Shown: piece after piece, positions 17,632 to 25,861 of the stretch | How positions within the stretch are numbered: position 1 is the stretch's first letter | How the letters are laid out: each line of letters starts with the position of its first letter | Assembly (NCBI RefSeq): GCF_002157685.2 | Contig: NZ_AP026738.1 | Coordinates: 434,001-498,000 of the forward strand | Length of the DNA stretch: 64,000 nucleotides | Source of the DNA: Comamonas thiooxydans | GTDB taxonomy: Bacteria > Pseudomonadota > Gammaproteobacteria > Burkholderiales > Burkholderiaceae_C | Direction of reading: 5' to 3' | Program-made: the position numbers and the translations under genes | The notes under the pieces: generated by a model | What the model saw: the letters and a program-made list of their open reading frames with translations, nothing else | What the model was told of the DNA's origin: nothing | The model's database searches: none

Positions 17632-18660
17632 ATGTTTCGACGACCCCTGTTTGCACTGGCCGCCGTTGCCAGCCTGTGCGCCCCTGCGCTGTCCGCCCAC
17701 GCCGAGGACATCACGCTCTATACCACCCGTGAACCGGCATTGATCCAGCCCTTGCTGGCGGCCTTCACGGCGCAGACCAAGATCGGCGTGAAGACGGTCT
17801 TCGTCAAGGACGGCCTGCTGGAGCGCGTCAAGGCCGAAGGCCAGCGCTCGCCGGCCGATGTGCTGATGACGGTGGACATCGGCAATCTGGTGGATCTGGT
17901 GGACGGCGGCGTGACCCAGCCCGTCAAGTCCAGCATTCTGGAAGCCGCCATTCCTGCCCAGTTGCGTGCCGCAGACAACCAGTGGTTCGCGCTGTCCATG
18001 CGGGCCCGCGTGCTGTATGCCGAAAAGGACATGAAGATCGGCGCCTTCCGCTATGAAGACCTGGCCAAGCCGCAGTTCAAGGGCAAGGTCTGCAGCCGTG
18101 CCGGTCAGCACCCGTACAACACGGCGCTGATTGCCGCCATGATTGCCCATGACGGCGAAGCCAAGACCGAGCAGTGGCTCAAGGGCGTCAAGGCCAATCT
18201 GGCACGCAAGGCCACGGGAGGTGACCGCGATGTAGCGCGCGACATCCTGGGCGGCATCTGCGATGTAGGCTTGGCCAACACCTACTACGTGGGCCATATG
18301 AAGGCGGCCAAGGAAGGTACGGACGCACGCAAGTGGGGTGATGCCATCAAGGTCGTCAAACCCACTTTCAACGACCCCAAGAGCGGCACGCATATCAATA
18401 TCAGCGGCGCCTCGGTGGCCAAGCACGCGCCCAACCGCGATCAGGCCGTGAAGCTGCTGGAGTTCCTGGTCTCCGAACCGGCCCAGAATATGTACGCCCA
18501 GGCCAACTACGAGCACCCAGTGCGCAAGGGCGTGGCGCTGGACCCCGTGGTGGCCCAGAGCATCGGCGAGATCAAGATCGATTCGCTGCCGCTGACCGAG
18601 ATTGCCAAGCACCGCAAGGCTGCCAGCGTCCTGGTCGACAAGGTGGGGTTTGATAAATAA
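17632..18660 (+). CDS. fbpA: Fe(III) ABC transporter, periplasmic iron-binding protein
   Basis: 342 residues. The start at 17632 is supported by GGAG six bases upstream and by a signal peptide (MFRRPLFALAAVASLCAPALSAHA); an upstream ATG at 17605 would add nine residues. The mature protein opens with DITLYTTREPALIQPLL and contains NTYYVGHM, with the paired tyrosines that bind iron in FbpA/FutA proteins, plus NISGASVAKHAPNRDQAVKLLEFL. It captures ferric iron for the downstream permease. A Fur-like box and a terminator-like stem precede the gene. Confidence 0.9.
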   Translation: MFRRPLFALAAVASLCAPALSAHAEDITLYTTREPALIQPLLAAFTAQTKIGVKTVFVKDGLLERVKAEGQRSPADVLMTVDIGNLVDLVDGGVTQPVKSSILEAAIPAQLRAADNQWFALSMRARVLYAEKDMKIGAFRYEDLAKPQFKGKVCSRAGQHPYNTALIAAMIAHDGEAKTEQWLKGVKANLARKATGGDRDVARDILGGICDVGLANTYYVGHMKAAKEGTDARKWGDAIKVVKPTFNDPKSGTHINISGASVAKHAPNRDQAVKLLEFLVSEPAQNMYAQANYEHPVRKGVALDPVVAQSIGEIKIDSLPLTEIAKHRKAASVLVDKVGFDK

Positions 18661-18664
18661 GTAA

Positions 18665-18770
18665 CACCCCCTGAGTGGCTGCGCCGCCTCCCCCTCGCTC
18701 TACGCGCTGCGCGCTAAGGGAGGGGGACGCTGGCATCGCTGCGGGGCGGCCCTTGCTTGGCATCTCTGAG
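18665..18770 (+). repeat. Dispersed 3'-end repeat, family A, copy 3
   Basis: It begins 5 bases after the fbpA stop with CACCCCCTGAG, then GC hairpins, a CCCCCTCG..GGGAGGGGG pairing, GCTGCGGGGCGGC and CTTGCTTGGCATCTC. Same orientation relative to its gene as all the other copies. It separates fbpA from fbpB. Confidence 0.85.
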
Positions 18771-18857
18771 TTGGGGTGTGCCTCATCGAGTGCTGTGTCC
18801 TATTTTTGGGGCGCAGCTTTTTGGTTTTTGGGTGCGGCAGTTTTTCTTGCGCAGTTG

Positions 18858-20510
18858 ATGTTTTCTTTTTTTCGTTCAGGGCTCAGGCCCGTCGGTCCGG
18901 TGTGGCAGGGCGCAAGCTGGTTGATTGCGCTGGGGGTGTTTGCGCCCATTGCCTCGCTGGCCTGGCTGGCGCTGGGGGCGGACTGGGCGCACTGGCAGGA
19001 TCTGCTGCGCTATGTGCTGCCCGATGCCGCGGCCAATACGGCCTGGCTGCTGGGCGGGGTGGGCATGGTGGTGCTGCTGGTGGGCACGGGTTGTGCCTGG
19101 CTGGTGACAGCCTGTGATTTTCCGGGGCGGCGCTGGCTGCATTGGGCGCTGCTGCTGCCACTGGCCATGCCGGCCTATATCGTGGCCTTTGCCTATCTGG
19201 ATCTGCTTCACCCCATAGGCCCGGTGCAGGGCGCGCTGCGCTGGCTGCTGGGCTACGACAGCCCGCGTCAGTGGCGCCTGCCCGATCTGCGCTCCATGGG
19301 CGGTGCGATCTTCGTGCTGGGGTTCACGCTCTACCCCTATGTGTATATGACGGCTCGGGCCATGTTCATGACCCAGCCGGCGCATCTGATGGAAGCCGCA
19401 CGCTCGCTGGGTGAGACCCGCTGGGGTGCTTTTTGGCGCGTGGCCCTGCCCATGGCGCGACCGGCACTGGTCGTGGGTCTGAGCCTGGCGCTGCTGGAGA
19501 CACTCAACGATATCGGTGCGTCCGAGTTTCTGGGCGTGCACACGCTCACGGTGTCGATCTACACCACCTGGGTCACGCGTTCCGATCTGGCTGGTGCCGC
19601 GCAGATTGCCTGCTCCATGCTGCTGGCCGTGGTGGCCCTGGTCTGGTTGGAGCGTCAGGGCCGCAGCCGCCAGCGCTTTGGCTCTGCCCAGCGCATGCGG
19701 GCCATAGCGCCACACCGCCTGCCCACAGGCAGGGCCTGGCTGGCCACGCTGGCCTGCAGTCTGCCGGTGCTGATCGGCTTTGCCGCGCCAGCTGCCTATC
19801 TGGCCTGGGAAAGCGGCAAGCGTCTGGTGCAGGGTTCGGGCGTGTCCGAGGGCCTGGTCTCCAGTCTGCTCAACACGCTGGGGCTGGCGCTGGGCGTGAC
19901 CGTGATCGCGGTGGCCGCGGGTCTTGTCGTGGCCTGGGCCACGCGCACCGGCATCAGCACGCGAGCGCCCTCACGCTGGCCTGCGCAACTGGCGGCACTG
20001 GGCTACGCCGTGCCGGGCACGGTGCTGGCCATTGGCCTGTTGACGCCGGCGCTGGCGTTCGACGCCGGGCTGGCCCAGCTGTTCGGCATGGACGGCCTGC
20101 CGCTGATGGGGCAGGGCATTGTGCTGGTGGCTGCCTGCGTGATTCGCTTTCTGGTCATGCCCGTGGGCGGTATCGAGGCCGGGCTGGCGCGTATCCCGCC
20201 GACGCTGGAGCAGGCCTCGCGTCTGCTGGGCGAAAGCCGCCTGGGCACGCTGCGCCGCGTACACCTGCCGCTGCTGCGGCCCGCCATGGCCACCAGTGCC
20301 ATGCTGGTGTTTGTCGACGCCATGAAGGAGCTGCCCGCCACATTGCTGCTGCGCCCGGCCGATTTCGACACCCTGGCCACCTGGCTCTATGCAGAAGCCG
20401 CGCGCGGCACCTATGAAGAGGGCGCGATCGCCGCGCTGTGCATTGTGATCGCGGGGCTGGTTCCCGTCATGCTGCTGGCGCGCACGCAGCTGTCGGGTGG
20501 CCCGCGATGA
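18858..20510 (+). CDS. fbpB: Fe(III) ABC transporter permease (fused two-domain type)
   Basis: 550 residues from the start at 18858 (MFSFFRSGLRP). The region before it is repeat and T-rich spacer, so longer versions are rejected, although no strong ribosome site is present. It has about twelve membrane segments and two ABC-permease units, each with an EAA loop: EAARSLGETRWGAFWRVALP near residue 180 and EQASRLLGESRLGTLRRVHLP near residue 453. It forms the membrane channel for iron released from the binding protein. The ATPase gene follows after a 157-bp spacer. Confidence 0.9.
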   Translation: MFSFFRSGLRPVGPVWQGASWLIALGVFAPIASLAWLALGADWAHWQDLLRYVLPDAAANTAWLLGGVGMVVLLVGTGCAWLVTACDFPGRRWLHWALLLPLAMPAYIVAFAYLDLLHPIGPVQGALRWLLGYDSPRQWRLPDLRSMGGAIFVLGFTLYPYVYMTARAMFMTQPAHLMEAARSLGETRWGAFWRVALPMARPALVVGLSLALLETLNDIGASEFLGVHTLTVSIYTTWVTRSDLAGAAQIACSMLLAVVALVWLERQGRSRQRFGSAQRMRAIAPHRLPTGRAWLATLACSLPVLIGFAAPAAYLAWESGKRLVQGSGVSEGLVSSLLNTLGLALGVTVIAVAAGLVVAWATRTGISTRAPSRWPAQLAALGYAVPGTVLAIGLLTPALAFDAGLAQLFGMDGLPLMGQGIVLVAACVIRFLVMPVGGIEAGLARIPPTLEQASRLLGESRLGTLRRVHLPLLRPAMATSAMLVFVDAMKELPATLLLRPADFDTLATWLYAEAARGTYEEGAIAALCIVIAGLVPVMLLARTQLSGGPR

Positions 20511-20525
20511 ATATGCATGAAAATC

Positions 20526-20565
20526 GGCTCAAGCGCTTATGGGTATTGCGCAGGCAGCTATTGAA
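20526..20565 (-). repeat. Dispersed small repeat, family B, copy in the fbpB-fbpC spacer
   Basis: On the minus strand: CAATAGCTGCCTGCGCA, a spacer, then AAGCGCTTGAGCC. It has the same head, GCGC core and GAGCC end as copies at 39670 and 55757. Confidence 0.7.
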
Positions 20566-20575
20566 TATGAATAGA

Positions 20576-20650
20576 ACTTACGCAAGCAAGAAGGCTGCAA
20601 CGGTCTGCCTCCTGAGGCAGTCGTCTTGCCTGAACCGGCTTTGCGTAGGT
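20576..20650. repeat. Nested stem-loop element between the permease and ATPase genes
   Basis: The outer arms ACTTACGCAA (20576-20585) and TTGCGTAGGT (20641-20650) pair with one wobble. Directly inside, GCAAGA (20586-20591) pairs with TCTTGC (20624-20629). The core is a CTGCCTC/GAGGCAG hairpin (20605-20620). The whole can fold into one bulged stem. It may be a miniature inverted-repeat element or a structured mRNA segment. Confidence 0.55.
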
Positions 20651-20667
20651 CGTGATGAAGTGACTGC

Positions 20668-21327
20668 ATGACCGCCTCTCTACAAATTGCGCAGCTGGAA
20701 CTGGGCTATGACACGCCCAAGGGCTTGCACACCGTGCTGCAGGGCTTTGATCTGCAGGTGCCTGCAGGTCATATCGCCAGCCTGCTGGGGCCCTCGGGCT
20801 GCGGCAAGACCTCCGTGCTGCGTGCGATCGCGGGCTTCGAGCCGGTGCGTGCGGGCAGCATACATCTGGGCAAGATATTGCTCTCCGGCCCCGGCACGCA
20901 TCTGCCTCCCGAGCAGCGCCATGTGGGCATGATGTTTCAGGAGTACGGGCTGTTCCCGCATTTGACGGCCGTGCAGAACGTGGGCTTCGGCCTGCGCCGC
21001 ATGGGCAAGCCAGAGCGCGACAAGCGTGTGCAGGAGCTGCTGGCCGTGGTGGGACTGGCGAATTCAGGTAGCAAGTTCCCGCACGAGCTGTCCGGCGGTC
21101 AGCAGCAGCGTGTGGCGCTGGCGCGAGCCCTGGCGCCGTCCCCGGCCTTGCTGCTGCTTGATGAGCCATTTTCCAATCTCGATGCCGCCACCCGCGAGCG
21201 CCTGACGCTGGAGGTGCGCGATATTCTGCGGGCTACCGGGCAGACGGCGATTCTGGTCACGCACAACGCGCAGGAGGCCGAAACCATGGCCGACCAGATC
21301 TGCAGGATGACGCCGGCCCAGCCCTGA
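20668..21327 (+). CDS. fbpC: Fe(III) ABC transporter ATP-binding protein
   Basis: 219 residues. All nucleotide-binding motifs are present: Walker A GPSGCGKTS near residue 43, Q-loop MMFQEYGLFPH, signature LSGGQQQRVALARAL, Walker B LLLLDEPFSNLD and the H-loop (LVTHNAQEA). It powers iron import through the upstream permease. The typical FbpC is about 350 residues with a C-terminal regulatory domain. This protein stops right after the nucleotide-binding domain, so that domain is absent. Confidence 0.9.
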   Translation: MTASLQIAQLELGYDTPKGLHTVLQGFDLQVPAGHIASLLGPSGCGKTSVLRAIAGFEPVRAGSIHLGKILLSGPGTHLPPEQRHVGMMFQEYGLFPHLTAVQNVGFGLRRMGKPERDKRVQELLAVVGLANSGSKFPHELSGGQQQRVALARALAPSPALLLLDEPFSNLDAATRERLTLEVRDILRATGQTAILVTHNAQEAETMADQICRMTPAQP

Positions 21328-21330
21328 GGT

Positions 21331-22299
21331 TTAAAGCAGGACGCGGCCTGAGGTGACGGTCACGGTGTGGCCGCCCACCCAGAGCTTGCCGTTGGCGGCG
21401 GTCTGCACATGAACCTGTCCGTCACGCCCCACGCAAACGCCTTGCGCGGCGATATAGGGCGTCTGCAGCAGACCTTCGCCGGTCAGCCATTGGGCCAGCG
21501 CCGCATTCAGGCTGCCGGTGACAGGATCTTCGCTGGCGGTCTCGCCGACCAGGGCTCGTACTTCAAGGCGTGGCTGAGCTGAGGTCACTTTTACATGAGC
21601 GGCCTCTTCAGCCTGCTTGGCAAAAGCGCGGGCCTCGCGGCTGGAGCGGCCAATCAGCGGGGCATCCTCTTGCACCTCGTAAATGGCCGCCAGACCGGCT
21701 TTGGCCCCCAGCCTCTTGAGCGCTCCAAAGTCTGGCTCCACACTCAGAACTGTATCGGGGTGGTCCAGCAGCATTCCCAGCCAGGGCGAGCCGTTGTAGA
21801 GGCTGCGAGCCATCAGCAGTTGCTCACGCTGCAGGCCCAGAGCCTGCAGCACGGGGGCCAGCTCCTCTTCGGAAACCTCCTGTGAGTCGAGTGAAGGTGC
21901 TTCGAAAAAAAGAGCGCATTTCGCATCGCAGCCAATGGCTACCAGGCCTTTTCTACATTCCTGCAGTACCTGCTCGGGGTTGCGCGGCTGGCCGCCCTGG
22001 GCCAGCCAGGCATGGCAGCTGCCCAGCGTGGGGTGGCCGGCAAAAGCCAGCTCGCCCGCGGGCGTGAAGATCCGCAGCTGGTAGTCGGCGCCCGCAGCCA
22101 GCCCCTCGGGCGTGGGCTGCAGCACAAAGGTGGTTTCCGACAGATTGGTCCAACGCGCAAAGGCCTGCATCTGGGCCTCGCTCAAGCCATCGGCAGCCAG
22201 CACCACGGCCACGGGGTTGCCGAGCAGCGCGGTAGGCGTGAACACGTCCACGGTCATATAGGGACGGGAGATGGGGCTGGTTGAGACGTTGGCGGGCAT
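21331..22299 (-). CDS. PhzF-family isomerase/epimerase-like protein
   Basis: 322 residues from 22299 (MPANVSTSPISRP); a longer frame runs into a repeat and is rejected. It shows the PhzF pattern: YMTVDVFTPTALLGNPVAVVL, NLSETTFVLQP with the conserved catalytic-type Glu, and ELAFAGHPTLGSCHAWL; the C-terminal half has GETASEDPVTGSLNAALAQWL. PhzF enzymes catalyse proton-transfer isomerisations, as in phenazine synthesis, but most members outside phenazine clusters have no known substrate. It is convergent with fbpC, three bases apart. Confidence 0.9.
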   Translation of the reverse strand: MPANVSTSPISRPYMTVDVFTPTALLGNPVAVVLAADGLSEAQMQAFARWTNLSETTFVLQPTPEGLAAGADYQLRIFTPAGELAFAGHPTLGSCHAWLAQGGQPRNPEQVLQECRKGLVAIGCDAKCALFFEAPSLDSQEVSEEELAPVLQALGLQREQLLMARSLYNGSPWLGMLLDHPDTVLSVEPDFGALKRLGAKAGLAAIYEVQEDAPLIGRSSREARAFAKQAEEAAHVKVTSAQPRLEVRALVGETASEDPVTGSLNAALAQWLTGEGLLQTPYIAAQGVCVGRDGQVHVQTAANGKLWVGGHTVTVTSGRVLL

Positions 22300-22373
22300 G
22301 GGCAGCGATTGTCGGCAAAAAGAAAAACCGGCGCAGGGCCGGTTGATGAGGCATTGCACATGCCATGGGGTAT

Positions 22374-22482
22374 CAGAGACGCTGAGCAAGAGCCGCCTTG
22401 CGGCGATGGCGTCGTCCCCCTCCCGCGAAGCGAGAGAGGGGGAAGGCGGGGCCGCCTAGGCGCGGAGCGCCTCAGGGGGAGC
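22374..22482 (-). repeat. Dispersed 3'-end repeat, family A, copy 4
   Basis: On the minus strand it starts within 8 bases of the aminotransferase stop with GCTCCCCCTGAGGCGC, carries CCCCCTCTCTCG..CGGGAGGGGG, and ends CTTGCTCAGCGTCTCTGA. It is full length and very similar to copy 5. Confidence 0.88.
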
Positions 22483-22489
22483 TTTCAGA

Positions 22490-23668
22490 TCAGAGGCTGG
22501 CCTTGATGGCTTCGGCCAGGGACTTGATGCCGATATTGATCTGCTCGGCAGACACCGTCACATACGACAGGCGCAGCGTGTTGTTCTGCGCATCGCCGGC
22601 ATAGAAGGGCGCGCCGGGCACAAAAGCCATATTGCGCTCCACGGCCTTGGCCAGCAGGGCCTGGGCATCCATGCCTGCAGGCAGCCTGACCCAGAGGAAC
22701 ATGCCACCCACGGGACGTGTCCATTGCACGTCGAGGCCGGCCATCTCGCGCTCCAGAGCCATCAGCATCACATCGCGCTGGGCCTTGTACATGGCACGGA
22801 TGGTGGGCACATGGCGGTCCAGGAAGCCGTCCTTGATGACTTCGGCCACCACGCGCTGGTTGAAGCTGGGGGTGTGCAGGTCGGCCGCCTGCTTGGCCTG
22901 GGTCAGCTTGCCGTACACGGACTTGGGCGCGACGATGAAGCCGATGCGCAGGCCGGGGGCCAGTACCTTGGAGAACGAACCCATATAGATCACGCCCTCG
23001 GGGTTGCGTGCAGCCAGGGGCAGATGAGGCTCTTGCTCGTACCAGAGGTCGCCGTAGGGGTTGTCCTCGATCAGGGGAATGTCCAGTTCCCTGGCCTTTT
23101 CGACCAGAGCCTGGCGGCGCGCATCGCTCATGGTGCGGCCGGTGGGGTTCTGGAAGTTGGGCAGCACATAGGCCAGACGGGCCTTGTCGGCGCCGCTGCC
23201 GATCTGCTTGGCAAAGTCGTCGATCAGCATGCCTTCGTCATCGCTGTCCACGCCCACGGCCACGGGCTCCATGGGGGTGAAGGCCTGCAGGGCGCCGAGG
23301 TAGGTGGGCTTTTCGACCAGCAGTCGGCTGCCCTTGTCCAGGAACACCTTGCCGATCAGGTCCAGCGCCTGCTGGCTGCCGGTGGTGATCAGGATCTGCT
23401 CGGGATCGACGCTCCAGGGCAGGAAGTCGGCAATCGCCTGACGCAGCGGAGCAAAGCCCTCGGTGGTCGAGTACTGCAGGGCCGCGGCGCCGTCGCGCTG
23501 CATCACGGTCTGGCAGGCTTCGGTGAACGCATCCAGGGGGAAGGCCTTGGGGGAGGGCAGGCCGCCAGCCATGCTGATGATGCCGGGGCGGTCGGTCAGC
23601 TTGAGGATCTCGCGGATGGCGGAGGAATTCATCTTGGCAGCACGTTCTGCCAGCGTCCAGGTTGTCAT
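22490..23668 (-). CDS. PLP-dependent aminotransferase (class I/II, 2-aminoadipate/LysN type)
   Basis: 392 residues with the fold-type I layout: MNSSAIREILKLTDRPGIISMAGGLPSPKAFP at the start, TTGSQQALDLIGKVFLDKGSRLLVEKPTY, LPNFQNPTGRTMSDARR and the PLP-lysine motif GSFSKVLAPGLRIGF near residue 230. Relatives transfer amino groups of 2-aminoadipate, aromatic or branched amino acids. The specificity here is unknown. It is divergent from a MocR-type regulator, which often controls such a neighbouring PLP-linked gene. Confidence 0.9.
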   Translation of the reverse strand: MTTWTLAERAAKMNSSAIREILKLTDRPGIISMAGGLPSPKAFPLDAFTEACQTVMQRDGAAALQYSTTEGFAPLRQAIADFLPWSVDPEQILITTGSQQALDLIGKVFLDKGSRLLVEKPTYLGALQAFTPMEPVAVGVDSDDEGMLIDDFAKQIGSGADKARLAYVLPNFQNPTGRTMSDARRQALVEKARELDIPLIEDNPYGDLWYEQEPHLPLAARNPEGVIYMGSFSKVLAPGLRIGFIVAPKSVYGKLTQAKQAADLHTPSFNQRVVAEVIKDGFLDRHVPTIRAMYKAQRDVMLMALEREMAGLDVQWTRPVGGMFLWVRLPAGMDAQALLAKAVERNMAFVPGAPFYAGDAQNNTLRLSYVTVSAEQINIGIKSLAEAIKASL

Positions 23669-24050
23669 AAAACAGTACTCGATCTCTACGTTGCCAGCCC
23701 GGGCAGGGCTGGCCGGTGTGCATTCTCACGCCGTTGTCGGGCATGTGCCGGCCCGAGCTTGGGGCTCGGGATGCAATCGTTGCGGCGCACAAAGCGCTGC
23801 AACCATGCACCAGCAGGTGGGCTTATTGTGTCGCGGCCGGTTTGCCTGTGTGGGCTGGCGGGCAATTGCGACTGTTTGGTCTGCAGTCGGTGAGACCGCA
23901 GACCGTGACCATAGCCCTGTGTGGAGGGCGGCCAAGAGAGGTTGATGGACTCAATATACGCTTGAGACCATTACAGTGCCTATACAGACAGTCTCACAAT
24001 CATGGCTTCTGTATCGGCATCCGCTTCAATACAGTTCGCAGTCCATCACC
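23669..24050. promoter_or_regulatory. Divergent aminotransferase/MocR control region
   Basis: 382 bases without a gene. Near the regulator there are arms TGAGAC (23963-23968) and GTCTCA (23991-23996). Between and beyond them ACAG-type boxes recur: TTACAG 23971, ATACAG 23982 and ATACAG 24029, with the inverted CTGTAT at 24009. These are candidates for the MocR-type operator, which usually consists of repeated short boxes. The rest shows nothing distinctive. Confidence 0.4.
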
Positions 24051-25523
24051 ATGTCCATCTCCCTGTCCCGCCAGGCGGCTCTGACCCTGACCCAGCAACT
24101 GGCCGAGCGTCTGGCCGAGCGCATACGCACGCGGCTGTTGCCCGCAGGCGCGCGCCTGCCTTCGGTGCGTGAATGTGCACGCCAGCAAGGCGTGAGCCCC
24201 TACACGGTGGTGGCCGCCTACGACCTGTTGCAGGCCCAGGGACTGGTCGAGGCCAGACCGCAACGCGGTTTTTATGTGCGGGATATTGTGCAAAATCCGC
24301 TCCAAATGCAGGATGGTAAAGCGCAGATAGCTATCAATGAGGGAGCGATCAATACCCCTGTAGGCATCCCGCCGGGCACGCGCATCAACGCCACCATGCT
24401 GATTCGCGGCATGTTTGTGGAGAGCGTGGCCGGCAAGCCCCAGCCCGGTGCCGGCGTGCTGCCTGCCGAATGGCTGGATGCCGGCTTTCTGGTGGCTGCC
24501 ATGCGCAAGGTCACCAGCGGACAGGCGCTGCGCGAGTCGCTGGTGCGCTATGGCGAACCCATGGGCGACGGCCGGTTGCGCGAGGCGCTGGCGCGGCGCA
24601 TGCAGCGCATAGGCATCGCGGCGGGGCCGGGCCAGATCATCACCACCCTGGGCGCGACCCAGGCGCTGGATATTGTGAGCCGGGCCCTGCTGCAGCCTGG
24701 CGATCCGGTGATGGTGGAAGAGCCGGGCTGGGCGGTGGAATATGCACGTCTGGCCGCCATGGGCATGCGCGTGCTGCCGGTGCCGCGCGGGCCCGAGGGG
24801 CCGGACATGGCGGTGATGCAGCGCTATTGCGAGACCATGGCCCCCAAGCTCTATGTGAGTGTCAGCGTGCTGCACAACCCCACGGGCTACAGCCTGAGCG
24901 CGGCAAGCGCCCATGAGGTGCTGCAGATGGCACAGCGTCATGGCTTCTATGTGGTGGAGGACGATAGCTACTGCCATATCGCTCCCGATCACGCGCCGCG
25001 CGTGACGGTGCTGGACCGGCTGCAGCGCAGCATCTACATCAGCGGCTTTGCCAAGGTGCTGGTGCCCAACTGGCGCCTGGGCTATCTGGCTGCGCCGCCC
25101 GATCTGGTCGAGAGACTGCTGGACACCAAGCTGCTGTCCACCCTGTCCACGCCGACCCCCATGGAGCAGGCCCTGGCCCTGTGCATGGAGCAAGGCCAGT
25201 TGCGCCGCCATGCCGAGCGGCTGCGCCAGCATCTGGCCCAGGCGCGCACGCGCAGCGTGGCGCTGGCCCAGGCCGCCGGCTGTCGTTTTGTGGCCGAACC
25301 TGCGGGCATGTTCGGCTGGGTGGATACCGGCGTGGATACCGAGGTGCTGACCCAGTTGCTGCTGGATCAGGGCTACATGATTGCCCCTGGCGCCATGTTC
25401 CATGCCAGCCGGGGCTCCAGCACCTGCATGCGCATCAACTTCGCGACTACACAGGATGCGGCCTTCTGGCGTGTCTTCGAGCGCACCGTGGCCCAGATGC
25501 GGGCCCAGCCACAGAAGTCCTAG
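24051..25523 (+). CDS. MocR/PdxR-type regulator (GntR helix-turn-helix fused to aminotransferase domain)
   Basis: 490 residues from 24051 (MSISLSRQAALTL). The N-terminal winged helix-turn-helix has the GntR pattern (RIRTRLLPAGARLPSVRECARQQGVSPYTVVAAYDLLQAQGL) and is followed by a linker. The aminotransferase-fold domain starts near residue 125 and contains LGATQALDIVSRALLQPGD, VLHNPTGYSLS and the PLP-lysine region SGFAKVLVPNWRLGY. Such proteins sense PLP or PLP-amino acid adducts and usually regulate an adjacent gene. The linker includes a family B repeat translated in frame (24311-24338). Confidence 0.92.
   Translation: MSISLSRQAALTLTQQLAERLAERIRTRLLPAGARLPSVRECARQQGVSPYTVVAAYDLLQAQGLVEARPQRGFYVRDIVQNPLQMQDGKAQIAINEGAINTPVGIPPGTRINATMLIRGMFVESVAGKPQPGAGVLPAEWLDAGFLVAAMRKVTSGQALRESLVRYGEPMGDGRLREALARRMQRIGIAAGPGQIITTLGATQALDIVSRALLQPGDPVMVEEPGWAVEYARLAAMGMRVLPVPRGPEGPDMAVMQRYCETMAPKLYVSVSVLHNPTGYSLSAASAHEVLQMAQRHGFYVVEDDSYCHIAPDHAPRVTVLDRLQRSIYISGFAKVLVPNWRLGYLAAPPDLVERLLDTKLLSTLSTPTPMEQALALCMEQGQLRRHAERLRQHLAQARTRSVALAQAAGCRFVAEPAGMFGWVDTGVDTEVLTQLLLDQGYMIAPGAMFHASRGSSTCMRINFATTQDAAFWRVFERTVAQMRAQPQKS
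24311..24338 (-). repeat. Family B repeat copy inside the MocR-type gene
   Basis: On the minus strand it reads ATTGATAGCTATCTGCGC then TTTACCATCC, matching the head and core of the copy at 39670. It falls in the linker between the DNA-binding and aminotransferase-like domains and keeps the frame. Confidence 0.55.
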
Positions 25524-25740
25524 CCCAGTTGGACGGACCCTGATGGAGATGGCCGCCTGTGCGCTGCAGCAGCTCGCCAAAGGCGTCGGACATCAGATAG
25601 TCGAACTCCATGGGGTGCTGCCAGCCTATGGCATCGCCCTCCACCACACCGAGGACCAGCCAGCCAGCTGGCCGTCTGTGTGTCATAGCTGGCTGTGCCG
25701 GGGCATCAAAGCCATAGACGCAGGCAAAGCCATGGTTCAT
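25447..25740 (-). CDS. Possible small hypothetical protein
   Basis: A 97-codon frame from an ATG at 25740, running through the otherwise gene-free stretch 25524-25861 and 77 bases into the antisense of the MocR 3' end. The segment WLVLGVVEGDAIGWQHPMEF and FDYLMSDAFGELLQ look protein-like, and codon third positions are moderately GC-rich. There is no clear ribosome site, and the last 25 residues are antisense to a known gene. It may be a real short gene downstream of flgN or a decayed remnant. No family recognised. Confidence 0.25.
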   Translation of the reverse strand: MNHGFACVYGFDAPAQPAMTHRRPAGWLVLGVVEGDAIGWQHPMEFDYLMSDAFGELLQRTGGHLHQGPSNWARTSVAGPASGPRCARRHARRPHPV

Positions 25741-25861
25741 GGGGATGTCTGCAGGCGCAGTCGTCAGGTGGCGGACCACCGCTTGGCGGCTGGCGTGGTT
25801 GAGTGCACTCAGTGCATCTCGTGCCGGGTTGCCCGTGTTGCTTGGAGTTTCCGCGTCGAGC

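Noticed and set aside
20438..20671. A 77-codon frame in the fbpB-fbpC spacer
   Set aside because: It runs through the 3' end of fbpB, a family B repeat and the nested stem-loop, with no ribosome site or protein-like composition.
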